In this document: positions 17,498 to 27,050 of the stretch, in pieces
Layout: each line of letters starts with the position of its first letter
Numbering within the stretch: the first letter of the stretch is position 1
Made by a program: the position numbers and the translations under genes
The notes under the pieces: model-generated
The model's database searches: none
What the model was told of the DNA's origin: nothing
What the model saw: the letters and a program-made list of their open reading frames with translations, nothing else
Assembly (NCBI RefSeq): GCF_028369105.1
Contig: NZ_JAQNDO010000001.1
Span: forward strand, 5,858,501-5,922,500
Direction of reading: 5' to 3'
Source: Polyangium mundeleinium
GTDB lineage: Bacteria > Myxococcota_A > Polyangia > Polyangiales > Polyangiaceae
DNA length: 64,000 nt

Positions 17498-18588
17498 GTC
17501 CCGCTCCCGTCCTCTTTCTCCGCCGCGGCGTCCTTCGCCCCGGCATCACCCTCGCCGGCCGAAGCGCGCGCCTTCTTCGCGCTCCTCTTGCCGGTCCGCT
17601 TCTTCTTCGGCGAGGCCCCGGCGCCGTCGCCTGTCGTCTCCGCGCCCGCGAGCTCCAGGAACACGCTCTCGAGCTCCCGCTCGCCGCGGCGCACCTCGAG
17701 CAGGCCGATCTCGGCCGTCACGAGCGCGCGGCACACCGCCTCGCGTGCGTCGCCCTCGGACTCGATCCGGAGCGCGATCACGCCCTCGCCGCTCTCCGCC
17801 GCGTCGATGGCCTCGACCGACACCACACCCGGCACGGCGCTCACGGCCTCCTTGGCCTTCTCCTCGTCGCCGCGCACCGTCACCTCGGTGCGCTGGTTCT
17901 TGACGAGCTTCGCGCTCAGCTCGGCCTCGGTGCCGCTCGCGGCGATCTGGCCGTCGCGGATCACGAGGAGGCGATCACACGTCTCGCTGATCTCCGAGAG
18001 AATGTGGGAGGATAGAAGGATCGTGAGCTCGCCCTTCAGGCCGCGAAGCAGCTCCCGCATCTCCACGATCTGCACAGGATCGAGGCCGCTGATCGGCTCG
18101 TCCAGCACGAGCAGCTTCGGCCCGTGCACGATGGCCTGGGCGATGCCGACACGTTGCTTGTAGCCGTGCGACAGGGACGCGATGAGCTGGTCCTGCACCT
18201 CGGCGAGCGCCGTCGCCTCCAGCACCTCGGGCACGCGTTTGTCTGCGGAGGCCTTCGAAAGGCCCCGCAGGCGTGCGGCGAAGTGCAGGTAGGCGCGGAC
18301 CGTCATCTCGCCGTAGAGCGGCGGCGTGTCCGGCAGGTAGCCGATGAGCGACCGCACCTCGTGGGGGCTCTCCACGACGTCGAGCCCGTTCACGCGGACG
18401 GAGCCCGAGGACGGGAGCAGGTCGCAAGCGAGGATGCGGAGCGTCGTGGTCTTTCCGGCGCCGTTGAGCCCGAGCAAGCCCACGATTTCGCCGGCTTCGA
18501 TGGAGAACGAGAGCGGTCCGACCGCCCTTCTCTCCCCGTAGTACTTGTAGAGGTCGACGATTTCGATCACGGCAAAAGCCTTCGTCAT
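17494..18588 (-). CDS. ABC transporter ATP-binding protein, GldA-type
   Basis: The 364-residue ATPase has Walker A GLNGAGKTTTLR, signature LSHGYKQRVGIAQA, Walker B LLVLDEPISGLDP and the H-loop region LLSSHILSEISETC. A post-ATPase regulatory domain (about residues 225-310) is followed by a roughly 50-residue Lys/Ala/Gly tail (KKKRTGKRSAKKARA) that is unusual for the family. It is the first gene of a four-gene operon with permease, GldG-type protein and DUF4340 protein. The ATG at 18588 is accepted; an internal GTG (VIEIVDLYKYYG) is also possible. Confidence 0.87.
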   Translation of the reverse strand: MTKAFAVIEIVDLYKYYGERRAVGPLSFSIEAGEIVGLLGLNGAGKTTTLRILACDLLPSSGSVRVNGLDVVESPHEVRSLIGYLPDTPPLYGEMTVRAYLHFAARLRGLSKASADKRVPEVLEATALAEVQDQLIASLSHGYKQRVGIAQAIVHGPKLLVLDEPISGLDPVQIVEMRELLRGLKGELTILLSSHILSEISETCDRLLVIRDGQIAASGTEAELSAKLVKNQRTEVTVRGDEEKAKEAVSAVPGVVSVEAIDAAESGEGVIALRIESEGDAREAVCRALVTAEIGLLEVRRGERELESVFLELAGAETTGDGAGASPKKKRTGKRSAKKARASAGEGDAGAKDAAAEKEDGSGT

Positions 18589-18825
18589 GCGCCGCCGTTT
18601 CCCCGGCGACGGCGCCCTTATAACAGAAGCGCGCGCCCGTGATTCCCCACCTCGTCGGGATCCGACGCTCCGAACGCGTTTGGGCCGCCCAGGGCAGCCG
18701 CGCTCCCGCCGGAGCGCGGGGTCGGGCCTCGCGGGGCCGGGGGATCCCCCGTGCGGTTCAACGTTTCCACGAGATCCCGCTCATCGGCCTTGCCGCCGGG
18801 GCGGGCTTGCGAGAAGAGCCGCGCC

Positions 18826-21800
18826 ATGACGGCGCGAGCCAGGTTTCCAGGTCCCCGCAACGCTTTCCTCGCGGTCACCGCGATGGCCCTCGGCATGGCC
18901 TGCATGCAGGGGAATCGCCCGCCCGAGGTCGCGCCTCGTGGCACCCTCGTGCCCGGCGCCGCCGACGGCGCGGGTACGGTCGACACACGCGGGGCCTTCG
19001 CCGTCGTGTTTGGTACGCCGCGCGGGGACACGATCGACCCGCCCGAGGTGAGCCTCGTCTTCAACCGCCCGATGCGGCCGCTCGAGCTCGCGGGCGATGA
19101 GAGCGCGTCGCCTGCGTCGATCCAGCCCGCCGTCCCTGGCCGGTGGCAGTGGGTCGGGACGAACGCGCTCTCGTTCGTGCCGGAGAAGCGCCTGCCGCGC
19201 GCCACCGCGTTCGTGGTCACGGTCCCGGCCGGCACGAAGGCGCTCGATGGGTCGGCGCTCGAAAAACCGTTCGAGCTGCGCTTCACGACGGCGCGCCCCG
19301 AGATCACCTCGATCGATCCTTCCGAGGGCTGGGACAGCCTGCGGCCCGACGCGAAGTTCACGCTGCGCGTCAACCAGCCCGTCGACGAGCGCGAGCTCGA
19401 AAAGGCGCTCAAGATCACGGCCGGCGAGCGCCAGGACAAGTGGGCGTTTTCGGTCAAGCGCCCCGATCCGCAGAACGATCAGCTCGTGGAGATCACCCCG
19501 CGCGCGCCGCTCCCGCTCGACAGCGAGGTCGTGCTCGAGGTGAAGGGCCTCGCGGGCAAGGAGGGGAGCCTCCGATCCGAGAAGGAACAGCGGTTCGAGT
19601 ACCGCACCTACGGCCCGCTCGCCGTGAAGGAGCTCCCGTGTGATCACGACACACCGCACGGCAAATGCGCGCCCGACGGCGGCATCGGCATCTACCTGAC
19701 GAACCCCGTCACGTTCGCCGATCTGAAGAAGGCCGTCCGCTTCGAGCCGAAGATCGACGTCACGTGGCCTTCGTGGCTCGACGACGAGCACATGACGGCG
19801 GGCGTCACGGTCTATGGCGCGTTCGCCCCGGGCAAGGCCGTCAAGGTCGTCGTCGGCAAGGGGCTCCGGGACGTCTACGGGCAGAAGCTCGCGGCGGACC
19901 ACCGCGCCGACGTGGCCTTCGACGACCTCTGGCCCAAGGCCGACATCGGCCTGCGCGGCAGCGTCTTCGAGCCGGCGGCGCGCCGCGAGATCCCGATCGA
20001 CTCCATCAACACGAACGATCTCGAGCTCGTCGTCGCCCCGCTCACCCCGGAGGAAGCGATCCACTTGCAGGACGATCCGTACGGCCCGGGCCGCACGCCC
20101 TCGTACGACGACATCTTGAAGCTGCCCGGCGCCAAGGTTTCGAAGCTCCCGTCGAACGCGCCGCTCAACAAAGCCTCGCGGCACGTGGTGAAGACCGAGG
20201 AGGCGCTCGGCGGCAAGGACGCGCGCGGCGCGCTCGCGCTCGGCATCCGGTACATCGGCTGGCCTGGATCGAACCACCAGCGCGCCGTCACGAACACCGC
20301 GATCGCGAAGGTCAGTGACCTCGCGGTAAGCGGCAAGTTGTCCACGCGTGGTTCGCTCCTCTGGATCAGCCGCCTCTCGTCGGCGGAGCCGGTCAAGGGC
20401 GCCGAGGTCACGATCGAGACGCCCGGCGAGGCGCCGATCGGCCCGTTCCGCTCGGACGACAACGGCTTCATCAAGCTGCCGCCGGAGGTCTGGACCCGCG
20501 GGGGCTCGGGCGCCGATCGCGCCGTCATGATCGTGAAGGACGGCAAGGATTGGACCTACAAACATCTGACCGACACGCTCGACACCTGGCGCTTCGACGT
20601 GCAGTCCGATCCCGGACCCGATCGGCCGTTTGGCCTCGTGTTCACGGATCGCGGCATCTACCGGCCCGGCGACACGGTCCACATCAAGGGCATCTTCCGC
20701 AAGGAGGGCAACCCCGGCACCGTCACGCCCGTCGGCCTGCCCGTGGAGATCAAGGTCGAGGGCCCCGACGGCGACGAGATCGTCTCGCGCACCGAGACGC
20801 TCTCGCCCTTCGGCACCACGGCGATCGACGTCGTCGTCCCCCGCGCCGGCCGGCTCGGCACGTACGCGGTCCGCGCCACCGTGCAGGAAGGAAACCCCGG
20901 CTGGGCCGACGTGAGCGGTGACTTCGAGGTCGCCGAGTACCGGCCCGCCGAGTTCGCGGTCTCCGTCGAGAGCGACAAGCCGAGCTACGTGCGCGGCGAC
21001 AAGGGCAAGTGGATCGCGCGCGGCGATTACCTCTACGGCGCGCCCATGGCCGGCGCCGAAGCACGGGTCACCGTGACGCGCGGCGAGGCCGAGTTCCGCC
21101 CGCCGAACACCGACGATTTCACGGTCTCCGAGGACACGTTCCACGCGGACTTCACCGACCGAACCACGCGGGAAGGCGAGATCCAGAGCAGCACGACGAA
21201 GCTCGACGCCAAGGGCACGGCTTCGATCGAGGCGGCGCTCACGCTCCCCGGCCAGCGCGGCCCCGAGCGCGTGACGACCGAGGCCGAGGTGAACGACGTC
21301 TCGCGCCAGTACATCGCGGGCAGCACCACGGCGATCGTGCACCCCGCCGAGTTTTACGTGGCGATGCGGACGGGGAGCGACCTCTTCGTCGACGCGGGCA
21401 AGCCCGTGAACCCCGAGGTCTTCGCCGTGGATCCCAAGGGCGCGCGCGTCGCGGGCGTCCCGATCAAGATCGAGCTCGTGTCCCGCACGTGGAACGTCGC
21501 GCGGCAAGCGACCGCCGGCGGCCTCGCGCACACCGTGGCCGAGCCCGTCGATCGTGTCGTCGAGAGCTGCACCGTCACGACCACGGCCGGTGACAAGCCC
21601 GTCTCGTGCAAGCTCACGCCGGCCGCGTCCGGCTACCACATCCTCCACGCGACCGCGGTCGACACCCGGAAGAACCCCGTCGGCGCCGCGGAGCCGCTCT
21701 ACGTCTTCGGCGGCGCGGGCGGCGGCGGCTTCGGCGACAGCGATCGGCTCGCCGTCGAGCTCGTGGCCGACAAGGAGAGCTACGAGATCGGCGACAAGGC

Positions 21801-24564
21801 GCGGTTCCTCGTGAAATCGCCGTTCGCCGCGGCCGAGGCGCTCGTGACCGTGGAGCGCGCGGGCATCCTCTCGCAGCGCCGCGTCAAACTCGCGGGCGCG
21901 ATGCCGACGATCGAGATCCCGGTCACCGAGGATCTCCGCCCGAACGCGTTCGTCTCGGTCCTCCTCGTCCGGGGCCGCACCAAGCCCGTGCCGACGAACG
22001 CGAAGGACCCGGACGTCGGCGCCCCCGCGTTCCGCATGGGGTACGCGCCGCTGCTCGTGAACCCCGAGAAGCGCAGGCTCAAGATCGCGCTCACGCCGAA
22101 CAAGGCGGAGGCGCGGCCCGGCGAGAACGTCGAGGTCGACGTCGTGGTGCGTGATCATGCGGGCAAACCTGCGCGCGCCGAGGTCACGTTCTACGCGGTC
22201 GACGAGGGCGTCCTCTCGCTCATCGGGTACAAGACGCCCGATCCGATCGGCGTCTTCGGCGCCCCGCGCCCGCTGCGCGTCACCTCCCTCGAAGTGCGCG
22301 CCGCGCTCGCCCGTGTCTTCCGGCCGTACGGCGATCTCGGCGCGGACAAGGGCCTCGACGGCGGCGACGGCGGCGGCGGCACCTCCGTGCGGCGCGACTT
22401 CCGCGCGAGCGCCACGTTCGTCCCCTCGATCATCACGGACGACGCCGGCCGCGCGAAGGTCCGCTTCCGCCTGCCGGACACGCTCACGACCTACCGCCTC
22501 ATGGCCGTCACGGCGGCCGAGGACGATCGCTTCGGCTTCGCGGAGAACCGCGTCGTCGCGAGCCGCCCGCTCATGGCGCGCCCTGCATTGCCGCGCTTCT
22601 TGCGTGCCGGCGACGCCCTCGACGCGTCCGTCGTCGTGAGCTCGAAGGGCATCGGCAAGACCACGGCCACGGTCGAGATCAAGCTCGACGGGCTCACGCT
22701 CTCGGGCGTCGCGTTACGCACGGTCGATCTCGCGCCCGGCACGCCCGTCGAGGTCCGCTTCCCGGTCACGGCGCCGAAGGCCGGCAAGGCCAAGATCGGC
22801 TTCGTCGTACGCGCGACCGAGTCCGGCAAATCCCTGGAGGACGCCGTCGAGGTCGAGCGCGACGTCCGTGTGCCGCTCTCGCCCGAGGCCGTCGCGCTCT
22901 ACGGCGACACGACCACAGAGAGCGCGGAGAAGCTCGGGGATCTCTCGGCGATGCGTGACGACACCGGCGGGCTCGAGGTCAGCATGGCCTCGACCGCGCT
23001 CGTGGGGCTCGGCGGCGGCGTCGAGCAGCTCATCGACTACCCGTACGGCTGCACCGAGCAGCTCGTGAGCAAGCTCGTGCCGATGCTCCCGCTCCGGGAT
23101 CTCGCGGCCGACTTCAAGATCCCGCTGCCGAAGAACACGGACGCGATCATCGAGTCCACGGTCGCGGAGATCCTGAAGCACCAGCGCGGCGACGGCGGGT
23201 TCGGGATGTGGGCGGGCTCGGATCGCTCGAACCTCTGGACCACCACGTACGCGCTCTGGGGCCTCGGCGAGGCCAAGCGCCGCAACGTGAACATCCCCGC
23301 GACGGTGATCGAGTCGGCCGCGCGGCACGTCAGCGACGCGCTCGAGAGGCTCGACGACGAGTACGCCCGCGCCGCCGCGCCGTTCATCCTCGACGTCCTC
23401 GCCGTGAACGGCCAGCCCGACACCGGCCGCACGACGCGCCTCTTCGAGGAACGGAAGACCTTGCCGCTCTTCGCGCAGGCGTTCCTCGCGCACGCCATGG
23501 TCGTCAGCAAGCACGATCGCGCGAGCATCGACAAGCTCGCGAACGAGATCGAAGGCTCGCTCCGGCTCGACGGCAACGTCGCGCGCGCGGCGACGAACCT
23601 CGGCGATCGTTACGCCGTGCTCATGGACTCCGACACCCGCACGACGGCGCTCGTCCTCCGCGCCCTGCTCGCGGTGCGGCCGAACCACCCGATCGCGGCG
23701 AAGCTCGCCATGGGCCTGCTCGCGGATCGCAAGGGCGGCACCTGGCGCAACACGCAGGAGTCCGCCTGGTCGCTCGTCGCGCTCGACGCGTATCGCAAGG
23801 CGCAGGAGAAGGCGACGCCCGACTTCCTGGCGCACGTCTTCCTCGGGCAGGCCGAGATCGCGACACAGGCCTTCCGCGGCCGCGACGTGAACCAGGCGCG
23901 GCTCAGCGTGCCCGCCGAGCGCCTCACCTCGGCCGGCGGCAGCGTGCTCGCCTTCGACGTCGAGGGGACGGGCCGCCTCTTCTACGAGGCGCGCCTCCGC
24001 TACGCGCGCAAGGAGCTCCCGAAGACGCCGCTCGATCGGGGCTTCTTCGTGCAGAAGACGCTCCGCCCCGTGACACCGGCCGAGCTCGCCGGCCTCCTCG
24101 CCGCGCCGCCTGGCAAGAGCGTCAGCTCCTTCCCCGGCGGCGAGCTCGTCCTCGGCGAGATCGTCGTCGTCACGCCCTCGCCGCGGGACTACGTCGTCGT
24201 CGACGATCCGCTCCCGGCCGGCTTCGAGCCTGTCGACGCGCGCCTCGCCACGACGGCGAGCGGCCCGAGCCTCGACGCGGAGAATGACAATCCCGAGGAC
24301 ACGCTCGACGAGGAGGGCGGCTACGACGCCGTCGCCACGGGCCGCGCGTACCTCTCCAGCCGCTACCTGCGCGAGCTGCGCGACGACCGCGTCCTCTTCT
24401 TCATCGACCGCATGCCGGCGGGCATGTATCGCTATCGCTACCTCGCGCGCGCGACCTCGATCGGCACGTTCATCCTTCCGCCCGCGCGCGCCGAGGAGAT
24501 GTACGTGCCCGAGGTGTTTGGAAGGACCGCCGCCGGCACGATCACGGTGACCGCCAGCAAGTGA
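18826..24564 (+). CDS. bacterial alpha-2-macroglobulin family lipoprotein
   Basis: The 1912-residue lipoprotein (signal NAFLAVTAMALGMAC, lipobox Cys) has an A2M architecture of serial MG-type beta domains: DRGIYRPGDTVHIKG (MG-type), the YAVDEGVLSLIGY region, a bait-like Gly-rich break (GGDGGGGTSVRRDF), then the A2M family domain. The thioester motif is PYGCTEQ with Cys1409 and Gln1412, inside the alpha/alpha toroid that continues to about residue 1670. A2M traps attacking proteases in the periplasm. The next gene, PBP1C, overlaps it by 4 bases, the pairing known from many Gram-negatives. The ATG at 18826 was chosen for its signal peptide. Confidence 0.93.
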   Translation: MTARARFPGPRNAFLAVTAMALGMACMQGNRPPEVAPRGTLVPGAADGAGTVDTRGAFAVVFGTPRGDTIDPPEVSLVFNRPMRPLELAGDESASPASIQPAVPGRWQWVGTNALSFVPEKRLPRATAFVVTVPAGTKALDGSALEKPFELRFTTARPEITSIDPSEGWDSLRPDAKFTLRVNQPVDERELEKALKITAGERQDKWAFSVKRPDPQNDQLVEITPRAPLPLDSEVVLEVKGLAGKEGSLRSEKEQRFEYRTYGPLAVKELPCDHDTPHGKCAPDGGIGIYLTNPVTFADLKKAVRFEPKIDVTWPSWLDDEHMTAGVTVYGAFAPGKAVKVVVGKGLRDVYGQKLAADHRADVAFDDLWPKADIGLRGSVFEPAARREIPIDSINTNDLELVVAPLTPEEAIHLQDDPYGPGRTPSYDDILKLPGAKVSKLPSNAPLNKASRHVVKTEEALGGKDARGALALGIRYIGWPGSNHQRAVTNTAIAKVSDLAVSGKLSTRGSLLWISRLSSAEPVKGAEVTIETPGEAPIGPFRSDDNGFIKLPPEVWTRGGSGADRAVMIVKDGKDWTYKHLTDTLDTWRFDVQSDPGPDRPFGLVFTDRGIYRPGDTVHIKGIFRKEGNPGTVTPVGLPVEIKVEGPDGDEIVSRTETLSPFGTTAIDVVVPRAGRLGTYAVRATVQEGNPGWADVSGDFEVAEYRPAEFAVSVESDKPSYVRGDKGKWIARGDYLYGAPMAGAEARVTVTRGEAEFRPPNTDDFTVSEDTFHADFTDRTTREGEIQSSTTKLDAKGTASIEAALTLPGQRGPERVTTEAEVNDVSRQYIAGSTTAIVHPAEFYVAMRTGSDLFVDAGKPVNPEVFAVDPKGARVAGVPIKIELVSRTWNVARQATAGGLAHTVAEPVDRVVESCTVTTTAGDKPVSCKLTPAASGYHILHATAVDTRKNPVGAAEPLYVFGGAGGGGFGDSDRLAVELVADKESYEIGDKARFLVKSPFAAAEALVTVERAGILSQRRVKLAGAMPTIEIPVTEDLRPNAFVSVLLVRGRTKPVPTNAKDPDVGAPAFRMGYAPLLVNPEKRRLKIALTPNKAEARPGENVEVDVVVRDHAGKPARAEVTFYAVDEGVLSLIGYKTPDPIGVFGAPRPLRVTSLEVRAALARVFRPYGDLGADKGLDGGDGGGGTSVRRDFRASATFVPSIITDDAGRAKVRFRLPDTLTTYRLMAVTAAEDDRFGFAENRVVASRPLMARPALPRFLRAGDALDASVVVSSKGIGKTTATVEIKLDGLTLSGVALRTVDLAPGTPVEVRFPVTAPKAGKAKIGFVVRATESGKSLEDAVEVERDVRVPLSPEAVALYGDTTTESAEKLGDLSAMRDDTGGLEVSMASTALVGLGGGVEQLIDYPYGCTEQLVSKLVPMLPLRDLAADFKIPLPKNTDAIIESTVAEILKHQRGDGGFGMWAGSDRSNLWTTTYALWGLGEAKRRNVNIPATVIESAARHVSDALERLDDEYARAAAPFILDVLAVNGQPDTGRTTRLFEERKTLPLFAQAFLAHAMVVSKHDRASIDKLANEIEGSLRLDGNVARAATNLGDRYAVLMDSDTRTTALVLRALLAVRPNHPIAAKLAMGLLADRKGGTWRNTQESAWSLVALDAYRKAQEKATPDFLAHVFLGQAEIATQAFRGRDVNQARLSVPAERLTSAGGSVLAFDVEGTGRLFYEARLRYARKELPKTPLDRGFFVQKTLRPVTPAELAGLLAAPPGKSVSSFPGGELVLGEIVVVTPSPRDYVVVDDPLPAGFEPVDARLATTASGPSLDAENDNPEDTLDEEGGYDAVATGRAYLSSRYLRELRDDRVLFFIDRMPAGMYRYRYLARATSIGTFILPPARAEEMYVPEVFGRTAAGTITVTASK

Positions 24565-27050
24565 CCCGATCCCGCCTCGCTCGTGCGCTCGTCCGGTGGC
24601 TCGTGCCTCGCAGCCGCCGCTGCCGGATCGAGCTCGCGCTCGCGGTGATCGTCTCCCCGATCCTCTGCCTCGGCCTCGCCGCCGCGCTCACGCCGCTCCC
24701 GCCCGAGCTCGGCGCGGCCGATCTCACCACGGCCGACCCCTCCACGGTCTTCCTCGATCGCCACGGCACGGTCCTTTGCGAGGTCCGCGCCAAGGACGGC
24801 ACACGCGCGCGCCCCGTGCGCCTCGCCGACATCGATCCGCGTGTCCCCCGCGCCGTGCTCGCGGCCGAGGACAAGCGGTTTTACCTCCACCCCGGCGTCG
24901 ATCCGATCGCGATCACCCGCGCCGCGGGGCAGGCCCTCCTCGCGCGGGGCATCGTCTCCGGCGGCTCGACGCTCACGCAGCAGCTCGCGCGCACCCTCGT
25001 CCCGCGCCCGCGCTCTGTGGTCGGCAAGCTCCGCGAGATGGCGCTCGCGCTGCGGATCGAGGCCTCGCTGTCGAAGCCGCGGATCCTCGAAGAGTACCTG
25101 AACCGCGTCGCGTTTGGCCCCTCGCTCCGCGGCATCGAGGCCGCGAGCCGCTTCTACTTCGACAAATCCACCCGGGATCTCTCCCTCGCCGAGGCGGCCG
25201 CGCTCGCCAGCCTGCCGCGTGGACCCACGCTCTACGATCCGCGCCGCGGCACCGACCTCCTCAAGCGCCGCCGCGATCGTGTCCTCGAACGCATGCGCGC
25301 CGCGCGCCTCGCCGATCGCGAAGACATCGATCGGGCCCTTGGCGAGCCGCTCGTCCTCGCCCCGCGCGGCAGCGGCCTCGGCATCCCGCACCTTCGCCGC
25401 GCGCTGCTCGGGGGAGGGAAGGGGATCGGCACGGACGAGCTCGCCGGGCGCGCCACGACGATCACGACCACCCTCGATCGTGGCCTCCAGCGCGAGATCG
25501 AGATCCTCGCGGTGCAAACGGTCGAGCGCCTCGCCCCGCGCCACGTCACGGCCGCTTCCGTCGTCGTCCTCGACAACGAGACGGGCGACGTCCTCGCCTA
25601 CGTCGGCTCGCCCGACATCGAGAACGAGGCGCGCCTCGGCCACAACGACGGCGTCCTCGCCAAACGCCAGCCCGGATCCACGTTAAAACCCTTCGTCTAC
25701 GGCCTCGGCATGGAGATCGGCGGCTTCACCGCCGCCACGATCCTCCCCGACGTCGACCTGCATTTCCCCACGCCCGACGGCGACTACCACCCGAACAACT
25801 ACGACGGCCGCTTCCACGGCGCCGTCCGCGTCCGCGAGGCCCTCGGCAGCTCCTTCAACGTGCCCGCCATCGTCGCGTCCTCCCGCGTCGGCCCCGAGCG
25901 CCTCCTCGCGCGCCTGCACGACCTCGGCTTCGCCTCCCTCGATCGCAGCGCCCGCGACTACGGCCTCGCCCTCGCGCTCGGCGACGGCGAGGTCCGCTTG
26001 TTCGAGCTCGCCGCCGCCTACGCCACCCTCGCGCGCGGCGGCCTCTCCGTCGCCCCCCGCGCCGTCCGCGAGGCCCGCGCTGCCACCGGCGAGCTCCTCC
26101 CGCTCCCCGCGCACCTGCCCCGCCGTGTCCTCGATCGGCGCGCCGCCTACGTCCTCACGCACATCCTCGCGGATCGGCACGCGCGCCTCGCCACGTTCGG
26201 CGAGAACAGCGTCCTCGAGCTCCCGTTCCCGGTCGCCGCGAAGACCGGCACCTCCAAGGGATTTCGCGACAACGTCACCGTCGGCTTCACACCGTCCGTC
26301 ACCGTCGCGGTCTGGGTCGGCAACTTCGACGGCTCGCCCATGAGCGGCGTCAGCGGCGTGACCGGCGCCGGCCCGCTCTTCCACGACGCCATGCTCGCGG
26401 CCGCCCGGCTCTACAAAGAGCGCGAATTCGAGCGACCCGAGGGCCTCGTCGACGTCGACATCTGCCCGCTCTCCGGCGCTCGTCCCGGCCCGGATTGCCC
26501 GCACCGCCGCAGCGAGATCGTCCCGCGGGAGACCTCGCTCGCCACCTGCGACATGCACGAGCGTGTCCGCATCGATCGCCGGAACGGCCTGCGCGCCGGC
26601 CCTGCCTGCACGGACGCTTCCGTCGACACGCGCGTCTTCGAGCGGTACCCGCCCGAGCTTGCCGCCTGGGCCGAGAACGCCAGCCGCCCCGTCGCGCCGC
26701 GCGCCTCGTCCCCCTTTTGCCCCGAGACCGAGCGCGCTGCGTCGGTCGACGCTTGGGGGCTGCGCTCGGGCGAGCCGAGCTACGCCCCCAAACCCCCCCG
26801 CCTCCGCATCGCCTTCCCGCCGGACGGCGCGCGGTTCGTGCGTGACGGCGCCCTCGCCGCCGAGGAAGCCATCCGCGTCCGCATCGACGCGCCTTCCAAT
26901 GCCCGCGCCGTGCGCCTGCTCGTCGATGGCCGCGCCGTTGTCCTGACGCCCCCCTTCGAGCGATCCCTCCCGCTCGTGCCCGGCGAACACACGCTCGTCG
27001 CCGAGGCGGACGGCGTCTCGTCCGAGCCCGTCAGGTTTTCGGTGCAGTGA
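24561..27050 (+). CDS. pbpC: penicillin-binding protein 1C (bifunctional class A PBP)
   Basis: The 829-residue protein starts at GTG inside the A2M stop (GTGA). It has an N-terminal membrane anchor and a GT51 glycosyltransferase domain with EDKRFYLHPGVD (Glu103), GGSTLTQQLART and ILEEYLNRVAFG. The transpeptidase domain has Ser373 in GSTLKPF, SSFNVP (SxN) and Lys561 in KTGTSKG. A C-terminal BiPBP_C beta domain starts near residue 748. PBP1C with A2M is thought to repair peptidoglycan after protease or muralytic attack. A 47-base palindromic repeat is translated in frame at about residues 731-746, between the transpeptidase and BiPBP_C domains. Confidence 0.93.
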   Translation: MTRSRLARALVRWLVPRSRRCRIELALAVIVSPILCLGLAAALTPLPPELGAADLTTADPSTVFLDRHGTVLCEVRAKDGTRARPVRLADIDPRVPRAVLAAEDKRFYLHPGVDPIAITRAAGQALLARGIVSGGSTLTQQLARTLVPRPRSVVGKLREMALALRIEASLSKPRILEEYLNRVAFGPSLRGIEAASRFYFDKSTRDLSLAEAAALASLPRGPTLYDPRRGTDLLKRRRDRVLERMRAARLADREDIDRALGEPLVLAPRGSGLGIPHLRRALLGGGKGIGTDELAGRATTITTTLDRGLQREIEILAVQTVERLAPRHVTAASVVVLDNETGDVLAYVGSPDIENEARLGHNDGVLAKRQPGSTLKPFVYGLGMEIGGFTAATILPDVDLHFPTPDGDYHPNNYDGRFHGAVRVREALGSSFNVPAIVASSRVGPERLLARLHDLGFASLDRSARDYGLALALGDGEVRLFELAAAYATLARGGLSVAPRAVREARAATGELLPLPAHLPRRVLDRRAAYVLTHILADRHARLATFGENSVLELPFPVAAKTGTSKGFRDNVTVGFTPSVTVAVWVGNFDGSPMSGVSGVTGAGPLFHDAMLAAARLYKEREFERPEGLVDVDICPLSGARPGPDCPHRRSEIVPRETSLATCDMHERVRIDRRNGLRAGPACTDASVDTRVFERYPPELAAWAENASRPVAPRASSPFCPETERAASVDAWGLRSGEPSYAPKPPRLRIAFPPDGARFVRDGALAAEEAIRVRIDAPSNARAVRLLVDGRAVVLTPPFERSLPLVPGEHTLVAEADGVSSEPVRFSVQ
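26751..26797. repeat. REP-like palindrome, copy 2, inside the PBP1C coding region
   Basis: The copy reads GCTTGGGGGCTGCGCTCGGG then CGAGCCGAGCTACGCCCCCA and AACCCC. It matches the intergenic copies at 10300-10331 and 30361-30405 almost base for base. It stays in frame and encodes the linker AWGLRSGEPSYAPKP. Confidence 0.85.

Noticed and set aside
18781-22158. A 1125-codon minus-strand frame antisense to the A2M gene
   Set aside because: It has shadow composition (Arg/Asp/Val/His-rich), no motifs, and the A2M gene on the other strand is unambiguous.
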